A stretch of DNA of 16,130 nucleotides from Pseudomonadota bacterium (lineage in GTDB: Bacteria > Pseudomonadota > Alphaproteobacteria > Sphingomonadales > Sphingomonadaceae), in contig JAEWCK010000035.1 of NCBI GenBank assembly GCA_023390675.1, positions 1-16,130 of the forward strand. Reading direction: 5' to 3'. Under the pieces are notes generated by a model that saw nothing but the letters and a program-made list of their open reading frames with translations, searched no databases and was not told where the DNA came from. A program made the translations under genes and the position numbers. Of this stretch, positions 1 to 7,876 are shown one piece after another. Numbering within the stretch: the stretch's first letter is position 1; each line of letters starts with the position of its first letter.

Positions 1-14
1 GGGGGACTCGGGGG

Positions 15-1235
15 GTGGGGCGCGGGCTTGAGGAGAAACGCGTCGCGATCACCGAGTTCGGCGCGATCGGCGACGGGAGCACGATCAGCACCAGGCCGAT
101 CCAGTCGGCGATCGACCGGCTGGGCGCGGAGGGGGGCGGGACCGTGGTCGTGCCGCGCGGGGTGTTCGTCAGCGGCGCGCTGTTCCTGAAATCTGGCGTG
201 CATTTGCATCTCGATGCGGGTGCGGTCCTCCGATGCACGACCGACATGACGCATTTCCCGCCGCAGCGGACGCGGATCGAAGGGCATTTCGAGCCGAGTT
301 TCACGCCCGCGCTGATCAACGCCAAGGGCTGTGACGGACTGCGGATCACGGGACAGGGGACGTTCGATGGCGCCGGGCGGCCGGTGTGGGATTTGTTCTG
401 GAAGCTGCGCAAGGCGGCGCCCGACCCGGGCAATTTCCCCAATCTGGGGCTGCCCCGCGCGCGGCTGGCGCTGATCGAGGATTCGCGCGAGGTGACGATC
501 GAAGGCGTGACGTTCAAGGACTCGCAATTCTGGAATCTGCACCTCTATCGCTGCGACGGCGTGACGGTGCGCGGCGCGCGCTTCGAAGTGCCCGACGACT
601 ATCCGCAGGCGCCGAGCACCGACGGGATCGACCTGGACAGCTGCCGCAACGTGCTGATCGAAAGCTGTTATTTCTCGGTCACCGACGATTGCATTGCCGC
701 CAAGGGCTCGAAGGGGCCGCATGCGATGGAGGACAAGGATAGTCCGCCGGTCGAGCATGTGCGCGTGCGCAACTGCGTGTTCCGGCGCGGGCACCAGATG
801 CTGTCGTGCGGCAGCGAGGCGACGATCGTCCGCGACATAGTGGTGGAGGACTGCACGGTGACCGGCGCAGTCAATCTGCTGATGCTCAAGCTGCGGCCGG
901 ACACGCCGCAGCTCTATGAGGACATCCATTTGCGCAACATCAGCCTCGACAGCGACGGCGGCAAGATCCTGATCGTCCAGCCCTGGACGCAGTACAAGGA
1001 CCTGAAGGGCGAGACGCCGCCCCGCTCGGCAGTGCGCAACGTGACGCTGAGCGGGATCAAGGGGCGGTTCGGGGCCTTCGGCACCGTACGGCCCAATCCG
1101 GGGCAGACCGAGATCGGGGAGATCGTGCTCAAGGACATCGACGTGCAGCTGACGCGGAACGCGACGCTCGAGGTGACGGATGCGCCGCACCTCAGGTTCG
1201 AGAATGTTGTCGTCAACGGCAAGGCGGTGTCGTGA
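15..1235 (+). CDS. Glycoside hydrolase family 28 protein (polygalacturonase/rhamnogalacturonase-like), probably 5'-incomplete
   Basis: Predicted right-handed beta-helix pectinase that hydrolyses galacturonic-acid-containing glycans by inversion (family knowledge). The N-terminal block TEFGAIGDG (13-21) followed by a PIQSAI helix is the usual GH28/pectate-lyase opening. The four GH28 signature segments are present in order: STDGID (201-206), TDDCIA (223-228), GHQMLSCGSE (259-268) and KLRPD (292-296). The catalytic aspartates (D203, D224, D225) and His260 appear kept, but the first motif has Ser where Asn is usual. Length (406 residues) is normal for the catalytic domain. The GTG at 15 is the first possible start, but the frame is open to the window edge and no signal peptide is visible. 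The true start, perhaps with a signal peptide, may therefore lie upstream. The stop overlaps the next gene (TGATG), so the two are probably co-translated. Exact substrate (homogalacturonan or rhamnogalacturonan) cannot be told. Confidence 0.9.
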   Translation: MGRGLEEKRVAITEFGAIGDGSTISTRPIQSAIDRLGAEGGGTVVVPRGVFVSGALFLKSGVHLHLDAGAVLRCTTDMTHFPPQRTRIEGHFEPSFTPALINAKGCDGLRITGQGTFDGAGRPVWDLFWKLRKAAPDPGNFPNLGLPRARLALIEDSREVTIEGVTFKDSQFWNLHLYRCDGVTVRGARFEVPDDYPQAPSTDGIDLDSCRNVLIESCYFSVTDDCIAAKGSKGPHAMEDKDSPPVEHVRVRNCVFRRGHQMLSCGSEATIVRDIVVEDCTVTGAVNLLMLKLRPDTPQLYEDIHLRNISLDSDGGKILIVQPWTQYKDLKGETPPRSAVRNVTLSGIKGRFGAFGTVRPNPGQTEIGEIVLKDIDVQLTRNATLEVTDAPHLRFENVVVNGKAVS

Positions 1236-3847
1236 TGCGGGGGCTGCGCTTCGCCTTGGCCGGTGCGCTGCTGCTCGCGACGCCCGCCTCCGCGCAAAGC
1301 CTGTGGGACCGTTTCGTCGATCCGCCCGCGGACGCGCGGCCTATGGTGCGCTGGTGGTGGTTCGGCCCCGCGGTCACCGACGGAGAACTCGATCGCGAGA
1401 TCAGGGCGATGAAGGCGGGCGGGTTCGGCGGGTTCGAAGTGCAGCCGACCTATCCGCTCAGCCCCGACGATCCCGACACGAAGCTGGTCAACATCCCCTA
1501 TCTCTCCGATGCGTTCGTCGCGCGGCTGGCGCATGCGGGCGCGACCGCGCGTGCCGAGGGGATGCGGATCGACGTTACCGTCGGCACCGGCTGGCCGTTC
1601 GGCGGGCCGGCCGTGCCGATCACCGAGGCTGCGGCGGATATCCGGCGCGTCGAGCTGGCATTGCCCGCCGGCGCGGCGAAGGCGCGGCTCCCCGCGCTGC
1701 CGGCGGGTTTCGCGGTGGTCGCGGCGTTCCTCGACGGGCGTCGGCTGGCGCTCACGGGCGATAGGATCGCGCTGGAGCCGTCCGCGGCGGCGCGCACGAT
1801 CGCGCTGTTCGTGGCCGGGCGCACCGGGCAGCAGGTCAAGCGCGCGGCGCTCGGTGGCGAGGGATTCGTCATCGATCACGCCGATGCCGCCGCGGTGCGC
1901 CACTATCTGGGTGCGGTCGGCGACCGGCTGCTCCAGGCGTTCCCCAAGGCCAGCCCGCCTTATGCGATGTTCTCGGACAGTCTCGAAGCCTATGGATCGA
2001 GCTGGACCGGCGACTTGCCGGCCGAATTCCGGCGGCGGCGCGGCTATGACCTGCTCGATCATCTGCCCGCATTGTTCGACGATCTGCCGGAGAGCGCGGC
2101 GGTTCGCTACGATTGGGGACGGACGCTCTCGGAGCTGGTCGACGAGCGCTATCTCGCGCCGATCGCGGCATGGGCGAAGGCGCACGGCACGCGTTTCCGC
2201 GCGCAGGTCTATGGCTTTCCGCCGCCGATGCTCTCGTCGAACGCACTGGTCGACCTCCCCGAAGGCGAAGGCGCCGACTGGCGCCAGTTCAGCGCGACGC
2301 GCTGGGCGACTTCGGCGGCGCATCTCTACGGCCGGCCCGTGGTCTCGTCCGAGACATGGACCTGGCTGCATTCGCCGGCCTGGGCGGCGACTCCGCTCGA
2401 CATGAAAGTGGAGGCCGATCGGCATTTCCTGCAGGGCGTGAACCAGTTGATCGGCCATGGCTGGCCCTATAGCCCCCCAGGAGCGGCCGAGCCCGGCTGG
2501 GCCTTCTATGCCGCGGCTGCGCTCAACGATCACAATCCCTGGTATCCGGCGATGCCCGCGGTCACGCGCTATCTGGCGCGCGTGAGCGCGATGCTGCGCG
2601 AGGGGCAGCCTGCCAATCCGGTCGCAATATATCTGCCGAGCGAGGATGCGCTCGCCGAGATGAAGCCCGCCCGGGGCGAGATCCGCGAAGCGCTGACGCG
2701 CAGATTGTCCGAGCGGGTCGTCGGGCAAGTGCTGGATGCGGGCTTCGGCTTCGACTTCGTCGATGCGCGGGCGATCGTCGCCGGCAAGCTCGACGCGCAT
2801 GTGCTAGTGCTGCCCGGGCTGCACCGGATCGACGCCGCCGCCTATCGCGCGATCGCCGACTGGTCGGCCAAGGGCGGTATCGTCATTGCGCTGGATCGCG
2901 CGCCCGACGCCTCGGGCGGGCTGCTCGACGGCGCACGCGCCACCGCCGAGGTGCGGGCGACCGGACGCCGCATTTTCGCGCGCAAGGGCAACCGGACCGT
3001 GGCGGAAGGCGCGCTGGGCAAGACGCTCATGGCGGCGGCGACACCCGATATGGCGCTGGCCGCGCCCGACCCGCAGATCGGCTTCGTCCACCGCAAGCTT
3101 GCCGATGGCGATCTCTATTTCGTCGCCAATACCGGTAACCGGCCCGTCGCGACCGCAGCGCGCTTCGCCGGCGACAACAAGCGCGGCGCGTGGTGGAACC
3201 CGCAGACGGGGACGCGCTGGGCGGCGGGAACCGGCGCGATCCCGATCCGGCTGGCGCCGTACGAGACGCGCTTTCTCGTGTTCGGCGCCGAAGCGCCCGC
3301 GACGGGTGCTGCGCCGTTCGAAGGCGGGCGAGTCGTGACCGACCTTTCGCGCGACTGGACCGTCGCGCCGCCGGGTGAGCCCGAACGGGCGGTGGCGCAG
3401 CTCGGCTTCTGGAAGGATCCGGGCTATTCGGGCGCTGTCGTCTATCGGCGCAGCTTCACGCTCGATGCGTCTCCGGCCAGGCGGCTGGTGCTCGATTTCG
3501 GGGCGATCGACCCGCAGCAGGCGAGCGGCGATACGCCCGCGAGGCCGCGTGCGCAGCTGGCCGTGCCGGTGCGCGAGGCGGCGCTCGTCTCGATCAACGG
3601 CAAGCCCGCGGGCACTTTGTGGGCGCCGCCCTATCGGCTCGACATCACCAATTCGGTGAAAGCTGGTCGAAATGAAATCACCATAAAGGTGATGAACGGC
3701 GCGCTCAACGCCTTGGCCACACGCGGGAGGATCGACCAGAGCGTGCTGCGGCTGCGCTACGGGGTGCGTTTCGACGATCAGGATGTCGACAAGATCGCGC
3801 CGCAGCCCTCAGGCCTGACGGGCCCGGTGACGCTCGTCGCCGAATAG
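1235..3847 (+). CDS. Secreted GH106 family glycoside hydrolase (alpha-L-rhamnosidase-like)
   Basis: Large exported glycosidase, 870 residues, resembling GH106 alpha-L-rhamnosidases, a family first described from Sphingomonas. The ATG at 1235 overlaps the GH28 stop as TGATG; a GTG one codon upstream (1232) is the alternative. Residues 1-20 form a Sec signal peptide (RGLR, hydrophobic stretch, ASA before Gln21). Family-like segments follow: RWWWFGP (39-45), a helix ending GGFGGFEVQP, GTGWPFGGP (117-125), FSDSLE (246-251) and SSETWTW (371-377). Glu251 and Glu373 are candidate acid/base residues, which is inference from motif shape. The last roughly 170 residues (from about 700) look like a beta-sandwich sugar-binding domain ending in ITIKVMN. 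With the GH28 gene it would remove rhamnose from pectin side or main chains in the periplasm or outside. It ends only three bases from the convergent glycosyltransferase gene, with no room for a separate terminator. Confidence 0.88.
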   Translation: MRGLRFALAGALLLATPASAQSLWDRFVDPPADARPMVRWWWFGPAVTDGELDREIRAMKAGGFGGFEVQPTYPLSPDDPDTKLVNIPYLSDAFVARLAHAGATARAEGMRIDVTVGTGWPFGGPAVPITEAAADIRRVELALPAGAAKARLPALPAGFAVVAAFLDGRRLALTGDRIALEPSAAARTIALFVAGRTGQQVKRAALGGEGFVIDHADAAAVRHYLGAVGDRLLQAFPKASPPYAMFSDSLEAYGSSWTGDLPAEFRRRRGYDLLDHLPALFDDLPESAAVRYDWGRTLSELVDERYLAPIAAWAKAHGTRFRAQVYGFPPPMLSSNALVDLPEGEGADWRQFSATRWATSAAHLYGRPVVSSETWTWLHSPAWAATPLDMKVEADRHFLQGVNQLIGHGWPYSPPGAAEPGWAFYAAAALNDHNPWYPAMPAVTRYLARVSAMLREGQPANPVAIYLPSEDALAEMKPARGEIREALTRRLSERVVGQVLDAGFGFDFVDARAIVAGKLDAHVLVLPGLHRIDAAAYRAIADWSAKGGIVIALDRAPDASGGLLDGARATAEVRATGRRIFARKGNRTVAEGALGKTLMAAATPDMALAAPDPQIGFVHRKLADGDLYFVANTGNRPVATAARFAGDNKRGAWWNPQTGTRWAAGTGAIPIRLAPYETRFLVFGAEAPATGAAPFEGGRVVTDLSRDWTVAPPGEPERAVAQLGFWKDPGYSGAVVYRRSFTLDASPARRLVLDFGAIDPQQASGDTPARPRAQLAVPVREAALVSINGKPAGTLWAPPYRLDITNSVKAGRNEITIKVMNGALNALATRGRIDQSVLRLRYGVRFDDQDVDKIAPQPSGLTGPVTLVAE

Positions 3848-3850
3848 GCG

Positions 3851-4906
3851 TCAGCCGCGGCCGATCCTGCGACCGATCGCGCGCATCCGGCCGATCAGCG
3901 GCGAGACCAGCCGATCGGCATCGTTGGCGGGGATGGCGAGGCCCTCGGGCAGGGTGGCCATCGCGTCGCGCATACCGACGGTCCCCTGGCGCAGCGCCGG
4001 ACGCGCGATCAGCCACCACAATCGGGCATGCTCGCCGTCGACTTGGGCGCGCTCCTCCGCAGCGAGCGGGGTGGTCGCGATGTGATCGGTGTGGAGTGCA
4101 GCCAGGATGCGCGAGAGCGAGGCGAGCGTGGCGGGATCGGGAACGGGATGGCGCTGCATGAAATAGCGCACGACGAGCGCGGCGCTCTCGGGCGAGGCTT
4201 CGCCGAATACCGGCTCGTAGCGCTCGGCGAGGACGCGGGCGGCGCTCGCCGCCATCATCTTGCTGAACTTCTGCGACGCGCCGCCGGGGTGGCAGCGATA
4301 CTGGAGCAGCGGCTCGTCCAGCCGTGCGAGCGCGCCGAAGCGGCGGAGGCGGTGATAGAGGTCGAAATCCTCGGCGTAGCGCACGCCCGGACGCTCGAAC
4401 GGATCGAGCAGGTGCGCGGCGTCGGCGCGGAACATCACCGTCGACCAGACGAACGGGTTCTGGGTGAGCAGCTGCCAGCCGATGATCGCGGGGGTGCGCG
4501 GCACGTCGCCGGGCCAAGCCGTCAGGCGACCCTCTTCGAGGAGCTCGGCGGCGGTGCCGACGAGCACGGTATCGGGGTGCGTGTCGAGATATTCGACCTG
4601 ACGCGCGAAGCGATCGGGGGCGCAGAGATCGTCTTGGTCGAGCCCGGCGATGTAGCGTCCGCGCGCCGCGGCGAAGGCGATGTTGCGCGCGACCACCGGG
4701 CCGCCATTCTTCGCGGCATGGATCACGCGGATGCGAGGGTCGGCGAGCGCGGCGAGGACTTCGCGCGTGTCGTCGGTCGAGCAATCGTCGACGATCACCA
4801 GCTCCCAGTCAGCGAAGGTCTGGGCGATCACGCTGTCGACCGTGTCGACGATCCATTGCGCGCCGTTATAGGCGGGCATGATCACGCTGATCGTCGGCGC
4901 GCTCAT
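3851..4906 (-). CDS. Glycosyltransferase family 2 protein
   Basis: Predicted inverting GT-A glycosyltransferase of 351 residues that moves a sugar from a nucleotide-sugar donor to an acceptor, probably on the cytoplasmic side of the membrane. The N-terminus is classic GT2: ISVIMPAYNG (6-15), SVIAQTF (25-31) and LVIVDDCSTDDT (36-47). The metal-binding DxD-type motif is GLDQDD (88-93), and the acceptor-side catalytic acid lies in AEDFDL (178-183). No transmembrane segment is evident. The open frame extends upstream, but the ATG at 4906 begins immediately before the conserved GT2 strand and overlaps the upstream gene's stop as ATGA, so this start is well supported. It is the last gene of the minus-strand run and is translationally coupled to the aminotransferase-flavoprotein fusion. 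That suggests it uses or attaches the fusion's product (inference). Donor and acceptor are unknown. Confidence 0.92.
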   Translation of the reverse strand: MSAPTISVIMPAYNGAQWIVDTVDSVIAQTFADWELVIVDDCSTDDTREVLAALADPRIRVIHAAKNGGPVVARNIAFAAARGRYIAGLDQDDLCAPDRFARQVEYLDTHPDTVLVGTAAELLEEGRLTAWPGDVPRTPAIIGWQLLTQNPFVWSTVMFRADAAHLLDPFERPGVRYAEDFDLYHRLRRFGALARLDEPLLQYRCHPGGASQKFSKMMAASAARVLAERYEPVFGEASPESAALVVRYFMQRHPVPDPATLASLSRILAALHTDHIATTPLAAEERAQVDGEHARLWWLIARPALRQGTVGMRDAMATLPEGLAIPANDADRLVSPLIGRMRAIGRRIGRG

Positions 4907-7368
4907 GCCGCGAGGCTCACGCTCTCGCCGAGCAGCTGGTCGACGATCAGCTGGCCGACGGCGTTCTGCCATTGCCACAGGCCATTGGCCTTGCCCTTGA
5001 AGCTCTTCTCGCCGCCGAGCCGGCCTTCCGGGACGAACCCCGCGGCGAGCCCGATGCCATAGGCGCCGGGAAGCGGCGTGCCGTGCGCGTCGATCACGCG
5101 GCAATGCTGATCGGCGAGGCGCGGGCGGCCGGGGGCGTGCGCGGTAAGGGCGATGCGCTCGCCGGTCACGTCGAACAGCGGCAGCGCGTGCGGGCGATAG
5201 CCGAGCGCGGCGATGACCACGTCGGCCTGGTCGAGGATCGCGCCCGCGGCGGCGTCCTCACCCTCGCCGATATGGTGGAAGCGGACGCGCGGATCGGGAA
5301 TGCGGCCGCCGATCCGCAGCATGCGCAACACCAGCTCGCGCGCCTCCAGTCGGAAGCCGGCGAGGCGATAGACGAAGCCCGAGAGCGAGCAGATGTCGTC
5401 GGGGCCGAATTCGGTGAAGCCGTCGGCGCGCGCCGCATCGGCATTCGGATACCAGGGGCGCAGCGGCTCGCGGTGGAGCAGGCTCAGCGTCTCGGCGCCG
5501 AACGGAATTCCGGATTTCAGCAGCAGTACCGCCGAGGCGACCGCGCTGGTCGAGGCGCCGACGATCGCGACGCGCGGTGCGCGCTTGCCGTCGAGCCTCG
5601 CCTGCAACCGGTCCATCCCGCCGGTGCGGAGCAGATCGTCGCACAGCATCAGGCGCTCGCCGGCGCGTTCGCCGAGCGGCATTCCGGCGACGCGTGCAGC
5701 AGCGACGCCCGTCGGCGACTGATAGCCGCCGGTGGCGATGACGATGTTGTCGGCAAGCAATTCGCGTTCGGCGCCCGCGCGGTCGCGGATGCGAACCTGC
5801 CAGACGCCGCTGGCGGAGCGGCGCGCCTCGGTCACTTCGTGGCCGGTGAGGACCTGGCCGCCGCTCTCGCGGACGACGGCGCCGACGCGGTCGCCGATCG
5901 CCTCGAGAAAGGGGCGGGTGCGATTGAGCGGCACGCCGAGCTGGCCGACATAGCGCGCGATGTCCTGCGCGCCGGGATGATCGATCAGCGCGGCGATCGA
6001 GGGCTCGGGGTTGTCCTTGACTGCGCTGAGGAAGGTCTCGGCGGTACTGTCCGACGTGATGCCGTAGCCGGGAAGCTCGCCCGCGCCGAGGCTGTCGTCG
6101 CGCTCGACGATCACGAGCCCGGCGGCGATGTCGCGCAGCTTGCCCGCCTTGCTCGCCGAGATGAGCAGCGCGATCCCGGCGGGGCCGCCACCGACGAGCA
6201 CGGTCGACACGCGTTGCGGGGCGGACGGCGCGACGACCTGTACCTGCGTCTTGCGGGTAGCCGCGTGGAGGGCGTCGCAGACCGTGTGGACGTCGTCCAC
6301 GGACATCGCGTCGGTGATCGGGAGCGAGAGCATCCGCGCGGCGAGATCGTCGGCAACCGGCGTGGGGCCGACGATAGCGTTCTGCCGGAACCAGGGCTGC
6401 TGGCCGAGATGCGGCGCGAAATAATGGCCCGAGCCGATGCCCTGCGCGGCGAGATCGGCCACTACCGTGGCGCGATCGGTGCCGGCGGGGAGCAGCATCG
6501 GCATGAACTGCGCGACCTGGCGGCGCGAGGTCGTCGCCTGGAAAGTGACGCTTTCGCCCAGCCGTTCGCGATAGGCGCGGTCCAATACCGCGCGGCGATC
6601 GGCGACGGCGTCGATCTCGCGCAGCTTGGCGAGCGCGAGCAGGCCGAGGACTTCGGGAAGCTTGGCGTTGGTGCCGTCCTCGGTCGCCGAGCGCGGCGCG
6701 CCGAAACCGAAATTGTGCATGCGGCGCAGCGCCTCGATTCGATCGGCGTCGGCGCTGTAGATCAGGCCGCCCTCGGCGGTGGCGAAGGTCTTTGTGGCGT
6801 GCATCGAGTAGACGCTGGCGAACGACGCGCCGCTGCCGAAGCCGCGCCCGGCGGAATCGAGGCTTCCAAGCGACGCGGCGGCATCGACGACGACGCCGAC
6901 ACCGTGACGCTCGGCCAGTGCACGGTAGCGATCGAGATCGATGCAGGTACCGAAGGTATCGTAGGGCAGGAGCATTGCGACTTGCTCGCCATATCTGGCG
7001 AGCGCGGTTTCTTCCGCCGCGGCCGAGGCGGCCCAATCGGCGGGGTCGCTGTCGATCAGCACCGGGACGAGATCGGCCCAGATTGCGGCATGCGCGGTCG
7101 CGGCGAAAGTGAAGGCGGGTACGAGCGCGTAGCGGCCCTTGTGGCCGCGGCGCGCTTCGCGGAGCGCCATGACGAGGCCGATCGTGGCGTTGTTGACCGC
7201 GAGGCACGCGCCTTCGCCGCCGAACAGCCGCGCGACCGCCTCGGCTTCGAACTCGCGTACTACCGGCCCGCCATTGCTGTAGACGCCACCATCCTCGATG
7301 GCGCGCAACGCGTCGGTCATCTCGCTCAGGCGCGGCGGTCGCGGCGCGATCAGCGGAAGTTTGAGCAT
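4903..7368 (-). CDS. Fusion protein: DegT/DnrJ/EryC1/StrS-type aminotransferase + FAD/NAD(P)-dependent monooxygenase-like domain
   Basis: Single 821-residue frame joining two enzymes. Residues 1-370 are a PLP-dependent DegT/StrS aminotransferase: SNGGPVVREFE (31-41), the PLP-contacting Asp162 in VVVDAAASLG, and the Schiff-base lysine Lys193 in SMHATKTFATAEGG. A short linker (about 371-387) leads to a flavoprotein with GGGPAG (393-398) for FAD, IATGGY (544-549) resembling the ATGY motif of amine N-hydroxylases, VGASTSA (603-609) resembling the FMO NADPH site, and a final AALGYRP (720-726). All key motifs look intact, so this is not a decayed junction. The frame opens at 7620, but the first 84 residues there overlap the DUF188 gene and are low-complexity; MLKLPLIAP at 7368 is where DegT proteins begin. 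Transamination of a keto sugar (or other ketone) followed by N-oxidation is the natural inference; the substrate is unknown. The gene overlaps the GT2 gene by ATGA. Confidence 0.88.
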   Translation of the reverse strand: MLKLPLIAPRPPRLSEMTDALRAIEDGGVYSNGGPVVREFEAEAVARLFGGEGACLAVNNATIGLVMALREARRGHKGRYALVPAFTFAATAHAAIWADLVPVLIDSDPADWAASAAAEETALARYGEQVAMLLPYDTFGTCIDLDRYRALAERHGVGVVVDAAASLGSLDSAGRGFGSGASFASVYSMHATKTFATAEGGLIYSADADRIEALRRMHNFGFGAPRSATEDGTNAKLPEVLGLLALAKLREIDAVADRRAVLDRAYRERLGESVTFQATTSRRQVAQFMPMLLPAGTDRATVVADLAAQGIGSGHYFAPHLGQQPWFRQNAIVGPTPVADDLAARMLSLPITDAMSVDDVHTVCDALHAATRKTQVQVVAPSAPQRVSTVLVGGGPAGIALLISASKAGKLRDIAAGLVIVERDDSLGAGELPGYGITSDSTAETFLSAVKDNPEPSIAALIDHPGAQDIARYVGQLGVPLNRTRPFLEAIGDRVGAVVRESGGQVLTGHEVTEARRSASGVWQVRIRDRAGAERELLADNIVIATGGYQSPTGVAAARVAGMPLGERAGERLMLCDDLLRTGGMDRLQARLDGKRAPRVAIVGASTSAVASAVLLLKSGIPFGAETLSLLHREPLRPWYPNADAARADGFTEFGPDDICSLSGFVYRLAGFRLEARELVLRMLRIGGRIPDPRVRFHHIGEGEDAAAGAILDQADVVIAALGYRPHALPLFDVTGERIALTAHAPGRPRLADQHCRVIDAHGTPLPGAYGIGLAAGFVPEGRLGGEKSFKGKANGLWQWQNAVGQLIVDQLLGESVSLAA

Positions 7369-7420
7369 TCCCCGGCAAACCCTCTGGTACGAACCAGTGG
7401 GTTTTGCCGGGTTTCTCCTA
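7366..7420 (-). promoter_or_regulatory. Hairpin between Shine-Dalgarno and start codon of the fusion gene
   Basis: On the minus strand the DUF188 stop TAG (7420-7418) runs into AGGAG (7419-7415). A hairpin follows at 7411-7371: 9 bp, a one-base bulge, 3 bp, one mismatch, 5 bp and a four-base loop. Then come two bases (GA) and the ATG at 7368. Linear Shine-Dalgarno to ATG distance is about 46 bases, too long, but with the hairpin folded it is five. The structure is seen directly; a role in bringing the ribosome site to the ATG (as described for phage T4 gene 25/38 type messages) is inference. No U-run follows the stem on the minus strand, so it does not look like a terminator for this operon. 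Confidence 0.6.
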
Positions 7421-7876
7421 AGATTGCGTAAGGGCGCGCCTGAGCGCGACGAGCTCGCGGTCGAGCGCCTGGAGGAAATTGGAGCGGTCGGCGGGCGAGA
7501 AGGGGCGCGGGCCGCCGATCTGGTCGCCGCCGGCGCGCAGGTCCGCCATGATCGCGCGCGTGGCGATCGCGGCGCCGATCGAGCTTGTGGTGAAGGGCTT
7601 GCCATTGGGCGCGAGGACACGCGCGCCTGCCTTGAGCGCGCGATCGGCGAGGAGGATGTCGGCGGTGATCACCACCGTATCCGGGCCCGATGCTTCCGCG
7701 ATCCAGTCGTCGGCGGCGTCGAAGCCGTCGCTCACCACTTCGCGGCGGATCAACGGGTGCTGGGGCACGCGCAGCCAGCTGTTGCTGACGATGACGACCG
7801 GGATTTCGTGCCGCCACGCGACCTTGTAGATCTCGTCCTTCACCGGGCAGGCGTCGGCGTCGACGAGAATCCTCAC
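7418..7876 (-). CDS. DUF188 (YaiI/YqxD, UPF0178) family protein
   Basis: A 152-residue protein of the widely conserved DUF188 family, which has a PIN-like nuclease fold but no firmly assigned role. Seen directly: the N-terminal ILVDADACPVK (3-13), ADDWI, TADILLADRAL in the middle, and the C-terminal family signature GGPRPFSPADRSNF. Length matches the family (about 150). The start is GTG at 7876, just before the conserved RILVDADA. It overlaps the helicase stop as GTGA, so translation is probably coupled to the RNA helicase gene. That linkage suggests, without proving, a job in RNA handling. A long upstream extension of this frame lies inside the helicase gene in another frame and is not believable. 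Confidence 0.93.
   Translation of the reverse strand: MRILVDADACPVKDEIYKVAWRHEIPVVIVSNSWLRVPQHPLIRREVVSDGFDAADDWIAEASGPDTVVITADILLADRALKAGARVLAPNGKPFTTSSIGAAIATRAIMADLRAGGDQIGGPRPFSPADRSNFLQALDRELVALRRALTQS

Noticed and set aside
914..2800. A 628-codon open frame on the - strand across GH28/GH106
   Set aside because: Same reason: low-complexity Arg-rich product opposite two well-supported enzymes.
7371..7411. Rho-independent terminator for the DUF188 gene
   Set aside because: On the minus strand the stem is followed by GAATG rather than a U-run, and the next gene starts there. The T-rich flank is on the side where no gene ends.
4972..7431. An 819-codon open frame on the + strand across the fusion gene
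   Set aside because: Antisense to a gene with clear motifs. It is Arg/Ala/Gly/Asp-rich with no recognisable domain, as is usual for the antisense frame of GC-rich genes with G/C third positions.
7369..7620. Longer N-terminus (84 extra residues) for the fusion protein
   Set aside because: The extra part overlaps the DUF188 gene in another frame, is Ser/Arg/Pro-rich, and runs through the hairpin. DegT proteins normally begin at the MLKLPLIAP position.
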